A stretch of 64,000 bases of DNA. Source: Salinicoccus sesuvii. GTDB taxonomy: Bacteria > Bacillota > Bacilli > Staphylococcales > Salinicoccaceae. Positions within the stretch are counted from its first letter, which is position 1. Each line of letters opens with the position of its first letter. The stretch lies in contig NZ_JBHRWV010000012.1 in assembly GCF_042648145.1 (NCBI RefSeq), positions 144,294 to 208,293 on the forward strand. Direction: 5' to 3'. The position numbers and the translations under genes are program-made. Under the pieces are notes generated by a model that saw only the letters and a list, made by a program, of their open reading frames with translations, did not search any database and was not told the origin of the DNA. This document shows positions 1 to 8,130 of this stretch, in pieces.

Positions 1-1
1 C

Positions 2-316
2 TTTGTCAAAGGGACCGCTAGACTAACAGGTCTCGATACGGATAAAGACACGATATGCACACTCGAATTCCAGAACGAGAATTTAGTTTGTTTGGTGAAT
101 GATGTACCGCGCTGTATCACGCCGGATCTGATTACAGTGCTTGATTTGGAAACGGGGATGCCGATTACGACAGAAGGCTTGAAATTCGGCATGCGCTGCG
201 TTGTATTTGGACAGCCCGCTGACGACAAATGGAAGACAGAAGCAGGCATTCGGACAGTGGGACCCGGATACTTCGGTTATGATTACGACTACGTCCCACT
301 CGAAAAAAATAGTTAA
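2..316 (+). CDS. DUF917 family protein, C-terminal part (5' end outside window)
   Basis: The frame is open from base 2 to the TAA at 314-316, so only the last 104 residues are present. They align almost residue for residue with the C-terminus of the next gene: both carry the segments LEFQNEN, TPDLITVLD, TGMPITTEGLKFGMR and VGPGYFGYD. DUF917 proteins are commonly found beside hydantoinase/oxoprolinase-family genes, as here, but their reaction is not established. The gene ends 8 bases before the next start, so the two are probably co-transcribed. What is seen is a tandem paralogue; its function is unknown. Confidence 0.85.
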   Translation, partial: FVKGTARLTGLDTDKDTICTLEFQNENLVCLVNDVPRCITPDLITVLDLETGMPITTEGLKFGMRCVVFGQPADDKWKTEAGIRTVGPGYFGYDYDYVPLEKNS

Positions 317-324
317 AGGGTGAC

Positions 325-1395
325 ATGATGCGTTATATCGGTAAAGAAGAAATAGAAAAGATGGCAATCGGTGCCGCACTGCTCGGTACGGGCGGTGGCG
401 GTGATCCATTCATCGGCAAGCTGATGGCGCTGCAAGCAATAGAAAAGCACGGTCCCATCCAGCTTATCGAAGCGAGCGAACTGGATGATGATGCACTTGT
501 TGTGCCCTCAGCAATGATGGGTGCGCCAACAGTTATGGTAGAGAAGGTACCAAGCGGAGAAGAATCCATCGCAGCTTTCAGTGCTCTAGAAGAGTATCTC
601 GGCAAGAAAATTACTGCGACGATGCCAATCGAAGCAGGGGGTGTCAATTCACTGCTGCCGTTTGCGCTCGCTGCGAAAGTCGGTCTGCCGGTGGTGGATG
701 CCGACGGCATGGGCCGGGCTTTCCCGGAACTGCAGATGGTGACTTATTACTTGGACGGCATTAATGCTTCCCCTATGGTCCTGGCGGACGAAAAGGGCAA
801 TTCCATCGTACTCAACGCAATCGACGGGGTATGGACCGAAAAAATCGCACGGGCTGCAACGATGACGATGGGGGGTTCATTACTCAATGCTATCTATCCG
901 ATGACAGGCAGACAGGCGAAAGATTCGTCCATCCTCAGTTCACTGACATTTGAAGAAAAGCTTGGCGACATCATCATGACATCAAAGCAGCCGGTGGAAG
1001 ATCTTGTTGAAGCGACAAATGGCTATATCTTGTTCGAAGGTAAGATTAAAGACGTGGAACGGGCGACAGATGGTGGTTTTGTCAGGGGGAAAGCTGTATT
1101 TGAAGGATTGAACGAGAACAAGTCTTCAGAGTGTTCTTTGGAATTTCAGAATGAAAATCTGATATGCCTAGTTGATGGAGAACCGAAGTGCCTGACACCG
1201 GATCTCATCACGGTCCTTGATGCGGAGACGGGTATGCCAATCACGACAGAAGGTCTGAAGTTCGGTATGCGGGTCGTCATCCTTGGTATGCCTTGCGATC
1301 CGAAGTGGCGTACTGATAAAGGCATCGAAACGGTCGGCCCGGGTTATTTCGGTTACGACTTTAAATACCAGACGATTGAAGCATTAAATCAGTGA
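325..1395 (+). CDS. DUF917 family protein
   Basis: This 356-residue protein has the DUF917 hallmarks: a glycine-rich GTGGGGDP turn at residues 21-28, then TMPIEAGGVNS and VDADGMGRAFPELQM in the middle, and the C-terminal block TPDLITVLD...TTEGLKFGMR. Its length fits the family. The site AAAGGGTGA lies just upstream; either ATG 325 or ATG 328 could be used. It sits between a partial paralogue and a hydantoinase/oxoprolinase gene with gaps of 8 and 15 bases, which indicates one operon. The context suggests metabolism of a cyclic amide or a related amino-acid derivative. That is inference from the neighbour; no catalytic role is known for this family. Confidence 0.85.
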   Translation: MMRYIGKEEIEKMAIGAALLGTGGGGDPFIGKLMALQAIEKHGPIQLIEASELDDDALVVPSAMMGAPTVMVEKVPSGEESIAAFSALEEYLGKKITATMPIEAGGVNSLLPFALAAKVGLPVVDADGMGRAFPELQMVTYYLDGINASPMVLADEKGNSIVLNAIDGVWTEKIARAATMTMGGSLLNAIYPMTGRQAKDSSILSSLTFEEKLGDIIMTSKQPVEDLVEATNGYILFEGKIKDVERATDGGFVRGKAVFEGLNENKSSECSLEFQNENLICLVDGEPKCLTPDLITVLDAETGMPITTEGLKFGMRVVILGMPCDPKWRTDKGIETVGPGYFGYDFKYQTIEALNQ

Positions 1396-1410
1396 AAAGG
1401 AGCTATTTAA

Positions 1411-2967
1411 ATGAGATATAAACTGGGTATCGATGTAGGCGGCACAAATACGGATGGGGTAATACTGGATTCCGATATGAATGTGCTGACTGCATTCAAG
1501 CATCCAACAACAGACGATATTGAAACAGGCATTGCAGGCGCTGTGGAAGCACTCCTTGAGAATTCAGGGCTTGATAAGTCACTGATCGACTACGGTATGC
1601 TCGGGACGACGCAATGTACGAACGCCATCGTCACACGTAAAAGTCTGAATGATGTGGGTGTCATCCGCATCGGGGCACCTGCAGGGACGGCAATCGAACC
1701 GATTTACAGCATGCCAGAAGACCTGAAGGAAATTATCGGCCAGCATATCTACCAGGTCAGAGGCGGTCATGAGTTCAATGGTGAATTGATCGCTGAACTC
1801 GATGAAGAGCATCTTGAAAAGATTGCACAAGTGTTGAAAGGAAAAGTCAATTCCATTGCCATTTCCTCCATCTTCTCACCGGTCAACAAGGCGCACGAAA
1901 AACGTGCCAAAGAAATTATTGAAGATATCGTTGGCGAAGATGTCGCGTTTTCTCTGTCTTCGGAAATCGGCAGTATCAGCCTGCTCGAACGTGAGAATGC
2001 TACTATACTGAATGCAGCCATTATCGATGTCGCTAAACGTACGACAGAAGGGTTCGAAAAGGCTTTAGGTCGTCACGGCGTCGATTGTGAAGTATACTTC
2101 TGCCAGAACGACGGTACATTGATGTCTAAGGAATATACACTCAAATATCCGATACTCACTGTCGCCTGTGGGCCGACAAACAGTCTGCGGGGGGCGAGCT
2201 TCCTCTCAAATCATGAAAATGCGATCATAGCGGACATCGGTGGTACAACGACGGATATTGGTGTGCTGAACAATGGCTTTCCAAGGGAATCGTCACTTTC
2301 CGTCGAACTGGGTGGCGTACAGACCAATTTCAGAATGCCGGACATCTACTCACTGGCACTTGGGGGCGGAACCATCATCACGCTCGACGGAGACGAATTC
2401 AAGATTGGTCCCGACAGTGTTGGCTACCAGTTACCTGAGAAAGCAAAAGTATTTGGTGGGGATACGCTGACCGTAACAGATATTGCTGTTGCCAAAGGCA
2501 TTCTGTCACTCGGGGATTCAGACAATGTCAAAGATATGGATAAAGCATTGGTCGATCGCATCTACGATGAGATCATCAGTATGATCGAAGTAGCGATAGA
2601 ACGCATGAAGACGAGCGATAAGGAAGTGCCGGTCGTACTTGTTGGTGGCGGCAGTACGCTGATAGAAGGGGATATCAAGGGTGCCAGTGAAGTGATCAAT
2701 CCTGAAAATAGCGGTGTCGCAAATGCCATCGGCTCTGCAATTTCAGATATCAGCGGAGAAGTAGAGAAGATCTATAACATCGACCCATCAAGAAGGACTG
2801 AAATTATTGATGAGATCAAGCAGTTTGCGATCGATGAAGCAGTCAATGCCGGCGCGGATAAGGATAAGACCGAAATTATAAGTTTTGAAGATATACCACT
2901 GGCCTATCTGCCTGGAAATGCGACAAGGATCAAGGTGAAAGCAGCCGGTCCACTAAAAGAAGATTGA
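1411..2967 (+). CDS. Hydantoinase/oxoprolinase family protein (HyuA-like)
   Basis: This 518-residue protein has the two actin-like ATPase phosphate loops of the HyuA fold: GIDVGGTNTDG at residues 6-16 and ADIGGTTTDIG at 274-284, plus a glycine turn VGGGS near 411. It corresponds to the N-terminal and A domains of N-methylhydantoinase or 5-oxoprolinase. The B subunit (HyuB) is not in the window. Family members use ATP to open hydantoin-type or oxoproline rings, but the short version next to DUF917 genes has no defined substrate. The start is ATG 1411 behind AAAAGGAGC. A rho-independent terminator follows at 2984. Confidence 0.85.
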   Translation: MRYKLGIDVGGTNTDGVILDSDMNVLTAFKHPTTDDIETGIAGAVEALLENSGLDKSLIDYGMLGTTQCTNAIVTRKSLNDVGVIRIGAPAGTAIEPIYSMPEDLKEIIGQHIYQVRGGHEFNGELIAELDEEHLEKIAQVLKGKVNSIAISSIFSPVNKAHEKRAKEIIEDIVGEDVAFSLSSEIGSISLLERENATILNAAIIDVAKRTTEGFEKALGRHGVDCEVYFCQNDGTLMSKEYTLKYPILTVACGPTNSLRGASFLSNHENAIIADIGGTTTDIGVLNNGFPRESSLSVELGGVQTNFRMPDIYSLALGGGTIITLDGDEFKIGPDSVGYQLPEKAKVFGGDTLTVTDIAVAKGILSLGDSDNVKDMDKALVDRIYDEIISMIEVAIERMKTSDKEVPVVLVGGGSTLIEGDIKGASEVINPENSGVANAIGSAISDISGEVEKIYNIDPSRRTEIIDEIKQFAIDEAVNAGADKDKTEIISFEDIPLAYLPGNATRIKVKAAGPLKED

Positions 2968-2983
2968 TCCGGTCATTTATAAG

Positions 2984-3018
2984 AGTCTAAATGTGTTCAA
3001 GCACATTTAGACTTTTTA
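2984..3018 (+). terminator. Rho-independent terminator of the DUF917/HyuA operon
   Basis: A perfect 12-bp stem (AGTCTAAATGTG at 2984-2995 and CACATTTAGACT at 3002-3013) encloses a 6-base loop and is followed by TTTT. It lies 17 bases after the stop of the HyuA-like gene. Confidence 0.85.
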
Positions 3019-3087
3019 ATTTGCTTGAACCCTCCATATATGCATAGAAGCATAAACATGTATATAAAAAGTAATCAGCTTATAAAT

Positions 3088-3153
3088 AATAGGGTAATTT
3101 TACAATATTATATTATTTTGAATATTCCCATTTTTAATATATCGTGCTATATT
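3088..3153 (+). promoter_or_regulatory. Putative capsule-locus promoter with extended -10
   Basis: TG-C-TATATT at 3145-3153 is an extended -10 element lying 50 bases before the capA-like start. The block CGTGCTATA recurs before the WxL operon at 48458, and both regions also carry AATAGGGT about 50 bases further upstream (3088-3095 here). No good -35 hexamer is visible, as is common for extended -10 promoters. The assignment is inference from sequence alone. Confidence 0.45.
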
Positions 3154-3203
3154 TGTAAAAATACTTATTGAGTGCAATAAGTAAAGTTTATGGAGGTGTG
3201 GTT

Positions 3204-3878
3204 ATGTCAGAAACGATCAGCCTGGAACATGCACTCCGGATACTCAAAAAACACCGGCTAAAAATAGTAATCTACACATTACTCGGTGGGCTCCTATCAG
3301 CAGTGATCACATTTTTTCTTATTCCCCCGAGATATGAAGCACAAACTGAAATACTCGTAAGCCCAGCTGAAGGCGTCACCATGACAAACAACGAAAACAT
3401 CGAGAATAGCTTGCAGTTGATTCATACGTATCGTGACATTATTGGAAGTGAAACTGTATTGGAGCAAGTCGTTTCAAACCTCGAGCTAGAACAGTCGACA
3501 AGCGCGCTTTCGGAACAGATCTCTGTACGCAACGAAGATCAGTCTCAAATTCTAAGAGTGACTGTTATAGACGGAAACCCAGGCCAAGCAGAACGTATCG
3601 CCAACGAAATCGCAGTAGTGTTTCAAGACACCGTCATGGCAATTATGAATGTCGACAATGTATCCATTATGTCTCCCGCAACGATTGGTGCTGAGGGCGC
3701 ACCCATATCCCCAGATCCATTGATCAATATTACTGTCGGTATCATTGCCAGCTTGCTCGTTGTTTTGACGTTTATCTTCATGAGGGAGTTTCTGGATAAA
3801 TCAGTGGCAGATGAAAATGATGTTCAGACTTTCATCGGTATACCTGTTGTTGGTTCCATTACAAGATTCGAAGAATAA
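3204..3878 (+). CDS. capA: Capsular polysaccharide chain-length/kinase-activator protein (CapA/Wzz-like)
   Basis: This 224-residue membrane protein has one transmembrane segment near residues 20-40 and a second near 175-195. The Wzz-type extracellular domain lies between them, and PISPDPLIN precedes the second helix, as in polysaccharide co-polymerases. In Gram-positive bacteria the cytoplasmic C-terminus activates the separate tyrosine kinase encoded next, so the pair sets capsule chain length. ATG 3204 is chosen because GGAGGTG (3192-3198) lies at good spacing; the frame also opens at an upstream TTG (3168) that lacks such a site. The kinase gene follows after 12 bases. Confidence 0.9.
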   Translation: MSETISLEHALRILKKHRLKIVIYTLLGGLLSAVITFFLIPPRYEAQTEILVSPAEGVTMTNNENIENSLQLIHTYRDIIGSETVLEQVVSNLELEQSTSALSEQISVRNEDQSQILRVTVIDGNPGQAERIANEIAVVFQDTVMAIMNVDNVSIMSPATIGAEGAPISPDPLINITVGIIASLLVVLTFIFMREFLDKSVADENDVQTFIGIPVVGSITRFEE

Positions 3879-3890
3879 GGGGGTGCCATT

Positions 3891-4607
3891 ATGAACAAAA
3901 AGAAACGAGAAGAGCGGCTACACGCACCAAGAAAGACGATTGTAGCGACGAAACCATATGCACCAGCCAGTGAGCAGTTCCGGACAATCCGTACAAATAT
4001 CATGTACTCGAGTATCGATGTTCCACTAAATGCAGTGCTCTTCACTTCTGATATGCCAGGAGCCGGCAAATCCACAGTCGCAACGAACATGGCCATTGCA
4101 TATGCACAAGCAGGTAAACGCACTTTGCTTTTAGATGGGGATCTCAGACGACCAACCAGTCATTACACTTTCGAAGTATCCAATCAAACCGGACTATCGA
4201 CCTTAATGATCAATGATATGGATTGGCGAGCAGTGATTAAACGGACAGCATTCGATCAACTCGATTTAATTACTTCAGGACCAGTCCCACCGAATCCATC
4301 GGAACTCCTGTCTTCAAAAAGGATGGAAACGATGATGCAGATGCTTAGGGACAACTACGAGATGGTCATTGTGGATTCACCACCGCTACTTTCTGTTACC
4401 GATGCTCAAATACTCAGTAAGCACACAGATGGCGTTATCTTAGTGACGAATGTCCAAGATAACAATCGCGACAGAATATTAGAGGCAAAAGAGTTGTTGA
4501 ATAAGGCGGGGGCAAACATCGTTGGTATCATACTGAACAATCGTCATCCAGAACACGCCTTAGAAGATACATTTTACTATAATCAGTCTACTGAAGAGTA
4601 CAGCTAA
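3891..4607 (+). CDS. capB: Bacterial tyrosine kinase of capsule synthesis (CapB/Wze-like)
   Basis: This 238-residue cytoplasmic BY-kinase has Walker A MPGAGKST at residues 55-62, Walker A' LLLDGD near 79-84 and Walker B MVIVDSPP at 158-165. It ends in a tyrosine cluster (Y229, Y230, Y237), the usual autophosphorylation tail. It should act with the CapA-like membrane partner to control polymerisation and export of the polysaccharide. The start ATG 3891 follows AAGGGGGTG. No PHP-type phosphotyrosine phosphatase (CapC/YwqE) follows, although one usually does. Instead a 466-base repeat-containing gap precedes capD. Confidence 0.92.
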   Translation: MNKKKREERLHAPRKTIVATKPYAPASEQFRTIRTNIMYSSIDVPLNAVLFTSDMPGAGKSTVATNMAIAYAQAGKRTLLLDGDLRRPTSHYTFEVSNQTGLSTLMINDMDWRAVIKRTAFDQLDLITSGPVPPNPSELLSSKRMETMMQMLRDNYEMVIVDSPPLLSVTDAQILSKHTDGVILVTNVQDNNRDRILEAKELLNKAGANIVGIILNNRHPEHALEDTFYYNQSTEEYS

Positions 4608-5073
4608 GTGACCTGAAAACCTACTGCGAATGCATTGAGTGAGTATCATTAAAGGAGGTGGTGTCGAAGTCGATGAGTAGAGTATTCAGATTCTACGTTT
4701 ATGATAGGACACAAACGCACACCGGGTAGGTAAAAATGAATTGATTAGTGGACGCGCTGCTTCAATCGAGGGGTCGAGCGAAGCAAAACGTAGTATCAAG
4801 TCATACGCTTGTGATAGGACACAAGTGGATGGTCGGGTAGGAAAAAATGAGTTTATTAGTGGACGCGTTGCTTCATTCGAGGGGTCGGACGAAGCAGCAC
4901 GTGGTATCGAATCATGCGTTGTGATAGGACACAAAGAAGCATGAAGTATTAAGAAGTGAAAATACGCTTACTAGAGTCGACACTGCTTTAATTGAGAAAT
5001 CGAGAGGATCTCAATAACTTTAATCATGATTACAATTGAATAGGCATCATGCCAAAAGAAAGAAGAGGATACT
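4608..5073 (+). other. 466-base gap between capB and capD; holds tandem repeats, no clear gene
   Basis: The gap holds a strong but orphan Shine-Dalgarno (AAAGGAGGTG, 4651-4660), two full 110-base direct repeats plus partial copies (4703-4934), a decayed third relative of the repeat core near 4958-5005, and short hairpins such as GGCATCATGCC near 5051. No intact gene is convincing. The region may be a structured leader for capD or the remnant of a small repeat-coding gene. Confidence 0.7.
4703..4934 (+). repeat. Two 110-bp imperfect direct repeats plus partial third
   Basis: Copy A begins at 4703, copy B at 4813 and a partial copy C at 4923, each opening with GATAGGACACAA. Shared blocks are GGGTAGG, ATTAGTGGACGCG, TGCTTC, TCGAGGGGTCG and GAAGCA. 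Each copy can form a stem TGCTTC/GAAGCA with an inner TCGA/TCGR helix and GGGG loop (4758-4785; 4869-4896). A smaller hairpin CTTGTG-ATAGGA-CACAAG lies at 4808-4825 and recurs weakly at the other junctions. If two 1-base deletions are repaired, the unit is 111 bases, or 37 codons, and reads as repeated peptides containing DRTQ, RVGKNE and ISGR. Confidence 0.85.
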
Positions 5074-6921
5074 ATGGGTGCAAAAAAACGCTATTTTCTC
5101 TTTCTGTCAGTAGATTCACTGATTGTTACTTTTTCAGTGTTTCTAAGTTACTACATTCTCATGCCATACTTTACAGCATTTCCTTTGGGCGTGCTTGCAG
5201 TGACTTCGGTTATATTACTGGTCAGCCATCACGTATTCGCCCATATGTTTAATCTGTACCATCGTGCTTGGAAGTTTGCGAGTGTCAGAGAATTGGTTGC
5301 CGTTACGAAAGCGGTCACTTTGGCTTTATGTGTATCATTTCTGCTGACCCATCTGATATACGATATGTCTTTTGTCCGTCTCATGCTGATCACCTGGATG
5401 ATGCATTTGATATTCATAGGAGGGTCACGACTGTCATGGAAACTGGCAGCCTATCATCTTAATGACAAACGGTCACGTCAGAGTAAAGAGAATAAGGCCC
5501 TCATTTTTGGAGGCGGTAGAGGCGGCGCCTTATTAATCAAACAGATGCTCGAAAACGAATCGATGGGCATGTATCCAGTGGCTGTTGCAGATGATGATCC
5601 CACCAAGATGAATATGGAAATCGCGGGTGGAGTCAAGGTAGAAGGCACGCGAGAAGACATTGAGAGATTGGTCAGAAAGTATGGGATTAAAAAAGTCATC
5701 ATTGCCATTCCTTCACTTAACAAGTTTGAACTCAAGCAAATACACGCACTTGCTAACATGCAGGGTGTCGATGTGCTGACGATGCCAAATATAGAAGACG
5801 TGATGTCGGGAAGACTTGAAGTGAATACTTTAAAGAAAGTAGAAGTCGAAGATCTTTTAGGGCGGGAGCCAGTCGAACTGGATTTCGACGGAATAGAAGC
5901 GCAAATTTCTGGACGCACAATTTTAATTACTGGTGCTGGCGGTAGTATCGGTTCTGAGATTGTAAGGCAGATTGCAGTATTTAAGCCAAAGAAAATTCTC
6001 CTGCTCGGTCATGGAGAGAACAGCATCTATTCTATTCTTGAAGAAGTGCTCGAGCGGAAAGACAACACAATTGGCTATGTGCCAGTCATCGCAGACGTCC
6101 AAGATCGAAAGCGAATATTCGAAGTGTTTGATAAGTATCGCCCCGATATTGTATTCCACGCTGCCGCGCATAAGCATGTGCCTATGATGGAGTACAACGC
6201 ACGCGAGGCGATAAAGAATAACGTTGTGGGTACAAAGAATACTGCAGAGGCAGCGTGTCATTTTAAAACAAAGAAATTTGTCATGATCTCGACTGACAAG
6301 GCGGTCAACCCGCCGAATGTCATGGGTGCAACGAAGCGGATGGCCGAAATGATCATCCAGGCTCTGGATAAAAACTGTACGGAAACAACTTTGGTTGCAG
6401 TGAGATTCGGTAACGTATTGGGGAGTCGGGGATCTGTCATTCCAAAGTTTAGGAAACAGATTCAAGCGGGTGGTCCGGTTACTGTGACGGATCCTAGAAT
6501 GACCCGGTACTTTATGACTATCCCTGAAGCATCGAGACTAGTAATACAAGCGGGCGCTATCGCAGAAGGTGGCGAAGTATTCGTATTAGATATGGGAGAG
6601 CCAGTCAAAATCGTCGATCTTGCAAAGAATATGATCAGACTATGTGGCTTCAAAGAAGAAGACATCGGCATTGAATTTGTCGGTATCAGACCCGGAGAGA
6701 AGTTATACGAAGAATTGCTGAAAGCCGAAGAAATCCACCCGGAACAAGTATATAAGAAAATTTACCGTGGACGTGTGACAGAATCATCGCTTAGTCTCAT
6801 CGAATCGAAGATTCGTTCGTTTTTAAGTATTGATGAAACAGAGTTGAAGGAGAAGCTTCTAAGCTTTGTTGGACAAGAAAACATGAAGCAGGAAGACCTG
6901 GAACAGGAACATGCGAGTTAG
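5074..6921 (+). CDS. capD: Membrane nucleotide-sugar 4,6-dehydratase (CapD/PglF-like)
   Basis: This 615-residue protein has four or five N-terminal transmembrane helices (about residues 8-115), a first nucleotide-binding stretch GGGRGGALL near 147, and an NAD-binding Rossmann domain starting with GAGGSIGSE at 287. The catalytic region reads MISTDKAVNPPN then MGATK, so the usual YxxxK tyrosine is Met, as in PglF-type enzymes. Such enzymes convert UDP-GlcNAc to the 4-keto-6-deoxy sugar, the first step towards UDP-4-amino sugars. An aminotransferase that could use the product lies at 14169. The gene follows the repeat gap and overlaps the flippase gene by 11 bases. Confidence 0.92.
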   Translation: MGAKKRYFLFLSVDSLIVTFSVFLSYYILMPYFTAFPLGVLAVTSVILLVSHHVFAHMFNLYHRAWKFASVRELVAVTKAVTLALCVSFLLTHLIYDMSFVRLMLITWMMHLIFIGGSRLSWKLAAYHLNDKRSRQSKENKALIFGGGRGGALLIKQMLENESMGMYPVAVADDDPTKMNMEIAGGVKVEGTREDIERLVRKYGIKKVIIAIPSLNKFELKQIHALANMQGVDVLTMPNIEDVMSGRLEVNTLKKVEVEDLLGREPVELDFDGIEAQISGRTILITGAGGSIGSEIVRQIAVFKPKKILLLGHGENSIYSILEEVLERKDNTIGYVPVIADVQDRKRIFEVFDKYRPDIVFHAAAHKHVPMMEYNAREAIKNNVVGTKNTAEAACHFKTKKFVMISTDKAVNPPNVMGATKRMAEMIIQALDKNCTETTLVAVRFGNVLGSRGSVIPKFRKQIQAGGPVTVTDPRMTRYFMTIPEASRLVIQAGAIAEGGEVFVLDMGEPVKIVDLAKNMIRLCGFKEEDIGIEFVGIRPGEKLYEELLKAEEIHPEQVYKKIYRGRVTESSLSLIESKIRSFLSIDETELKEKLLSFVGQENMKQEDLEQEHAS

Positions 6922-8119
6922 ACTGCTGAATATATTGGGGACTGTGTTGCTCGCATTAAGCCAGTGGGGACAAGTCATTTTACTCACACGTCTACTCGGT
7001 GTGTACGAGGTCGGTTTGTTCTCGTACTTTCTAGCTTTGACAGGACCGCTTGTTCTTTTCAGTCGCTTCATGCTCTCTGTACTGGTGCCAACGCAAAAGA
7101 AACTGTCTTACGACTACCAGGTGTTCCATCAGTTCAGGATGCTAACAAACGTCAGTTTCTTACTGTTCTCGTCAGTACTCATGCTTTCTTCGAAACTCAG
7201 TTTCTACGAAAGTGCCTGCCTCGGTATATTTGTACTTTTCAAGTTCTTCGAGAATAAAGAAGAATTCATCTATACCGAGAACATTGCGGAATCCAACATC
7301 GCGTTTCTTGCGTACTCAAAGATTTATAAAAGCATTTTAACGCTCGCGTTATTTACCGTTATCACCGTAACGTTTAACTCTCTGCTCTTTTCTATTTCTA
7401 GCCTACTTGTTGCACAGTGGATCATCTACTACTTTTACGACCGTAGATATTCTTACGTTCTAAAGCAGCAGAAGGTTAAGCTTGAATGGCTACAATTTAA
7501 AAATATCGTTGGTCTAGGTATCGGCCTAACAGCTGTAGAAGTACTTAATTCCTTTGTCACCAATATCCCGAGATATATGATTGAGCATTTTCACGGAATT
7601 GAAACACTCGGTATATTTGCGACGATCATGTACTTCTCAACCATTACCAATAATGTGGTTGTCGCAATAAATGAGACGTTTGTGGCGAGTCTGGCGAAGA
7701 CAAGCCACAGTAACATAGCACTATTTTATCGCTCTTTCCTTCGTCTATGTATGATGTTTCTCATTCTTGTCGGAATCGGAGAAATTATACTGTTGCTTTT
7801 TGGCAATAGAATACTCGTGTTCGTCTATGGTGAACAGTTCGAAGGCTTCCAACAAGAAATGATGCTCCTTGGCATATTATTGTTTCTCGTAGTTTATATT
7901 AAATTGTTTGAAATGGCACTGAGCATTCTGAACATTTACCGCTTACAAGTCATTTTGCAAAGTTCGACATTTGTTCTAACACTAGTGTTGTCCATTGCGG
8001 TCATCATTCCGTTTGGTTTAAAGGGTGCTTTTATAGTGGCCATCATCACACATTCCATGCTTGCGACTGGACAGTTAGCGGTCTTGGTACATCATTGGAG
8101 AACGAAGGATCTCGTCTGA
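6911..8119 (+). CDS. Polysaccharide flippase (Wzx/MATE-like)
   Basis: This 402-residue, highly hydrophobic protein has about twelve predicted membrane segments and the N-terminal pattern of Wzx-type exporters (an amphipathic start, then QWGQVILLTRLLG resembling the conserved LAR-x-LG motif). Flippases of this kind turn undecaprenyl-linked repeat units to the outer face of the membrane. The start ATG 6911 overlaps the end of capD by 11 bases, with GGAAC upstream, which suggests translational coupling. Assignment to the Wzx role rests on topology and operon position, because sequence conservation in this family is low. Confidence 0.8.
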   Translation: MRVRLLNILGTVLLALSQWGQVILLTRLLGVYEVGLFSYFLALTGPLVLFSRFMLSVLVPTQKKLSYDYQVFHQFRMLTNVSFLLFSSVLMLSSKLSFYESACLGIFVLFKFFENKEEFIYTENIAESNIAFLAYSKIYKSILTLALFTVITVTFNSLLFSISSLLVAQWIIYYFYDRRYSYVLKQQKVKLEWLQFKNIVGLGIGLTAVEVLNSFVTNIPRYMIEHFHGIETLGIFATIMYFSTITNNVVVAINETFVASLAKTSHSNIALFYRSFLRLCMMFLILVGIGEIILLLFGNRILVFVYGEQFEGFQQEMMLLGILLFLVVYIKLFEMALSILNIYRLQVILQSSTFVLTLVLSIAVIIPFGLKGAFIVAIITHSMLATGQLAVLVHHWRTKDLV

Positions 8120-8130
8120 GGAGGGAGAAT

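Noticed and set aside
3168..3203. Upstream TTG as start of the CapA-like protein
   Set aside because: No ribosome site precedes it, whereas ATG 3204 has GGAGGTG at good spacing.
4703..4934. CRISPR array
   Set aside because: There are only two full copies of a 110-base unit, with no short repeat/unique spacer pattern and no cas genes.
4741..4944. A 67-codon open frame across the repeats as a real gene
   Set aside because: It has no ribosome site at its ATG, and the peptide repeats run on into other frames on both sides, so the frame is interrupted and not a current gene.
4651..4945. CsrB-like sponge RNA because of AGGA hairpin loops
   Set aside because: Only three small loops occur, the stems are short, and staphylococcal relatives generally lack CsrA; the similarity is too weak.
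5478..5918. Long antisense open frame opposite capD
   Set aside because: It is a shadow of the capD reading frame, with Ser/Ile-rich low-complexity composition and no ribosome site.
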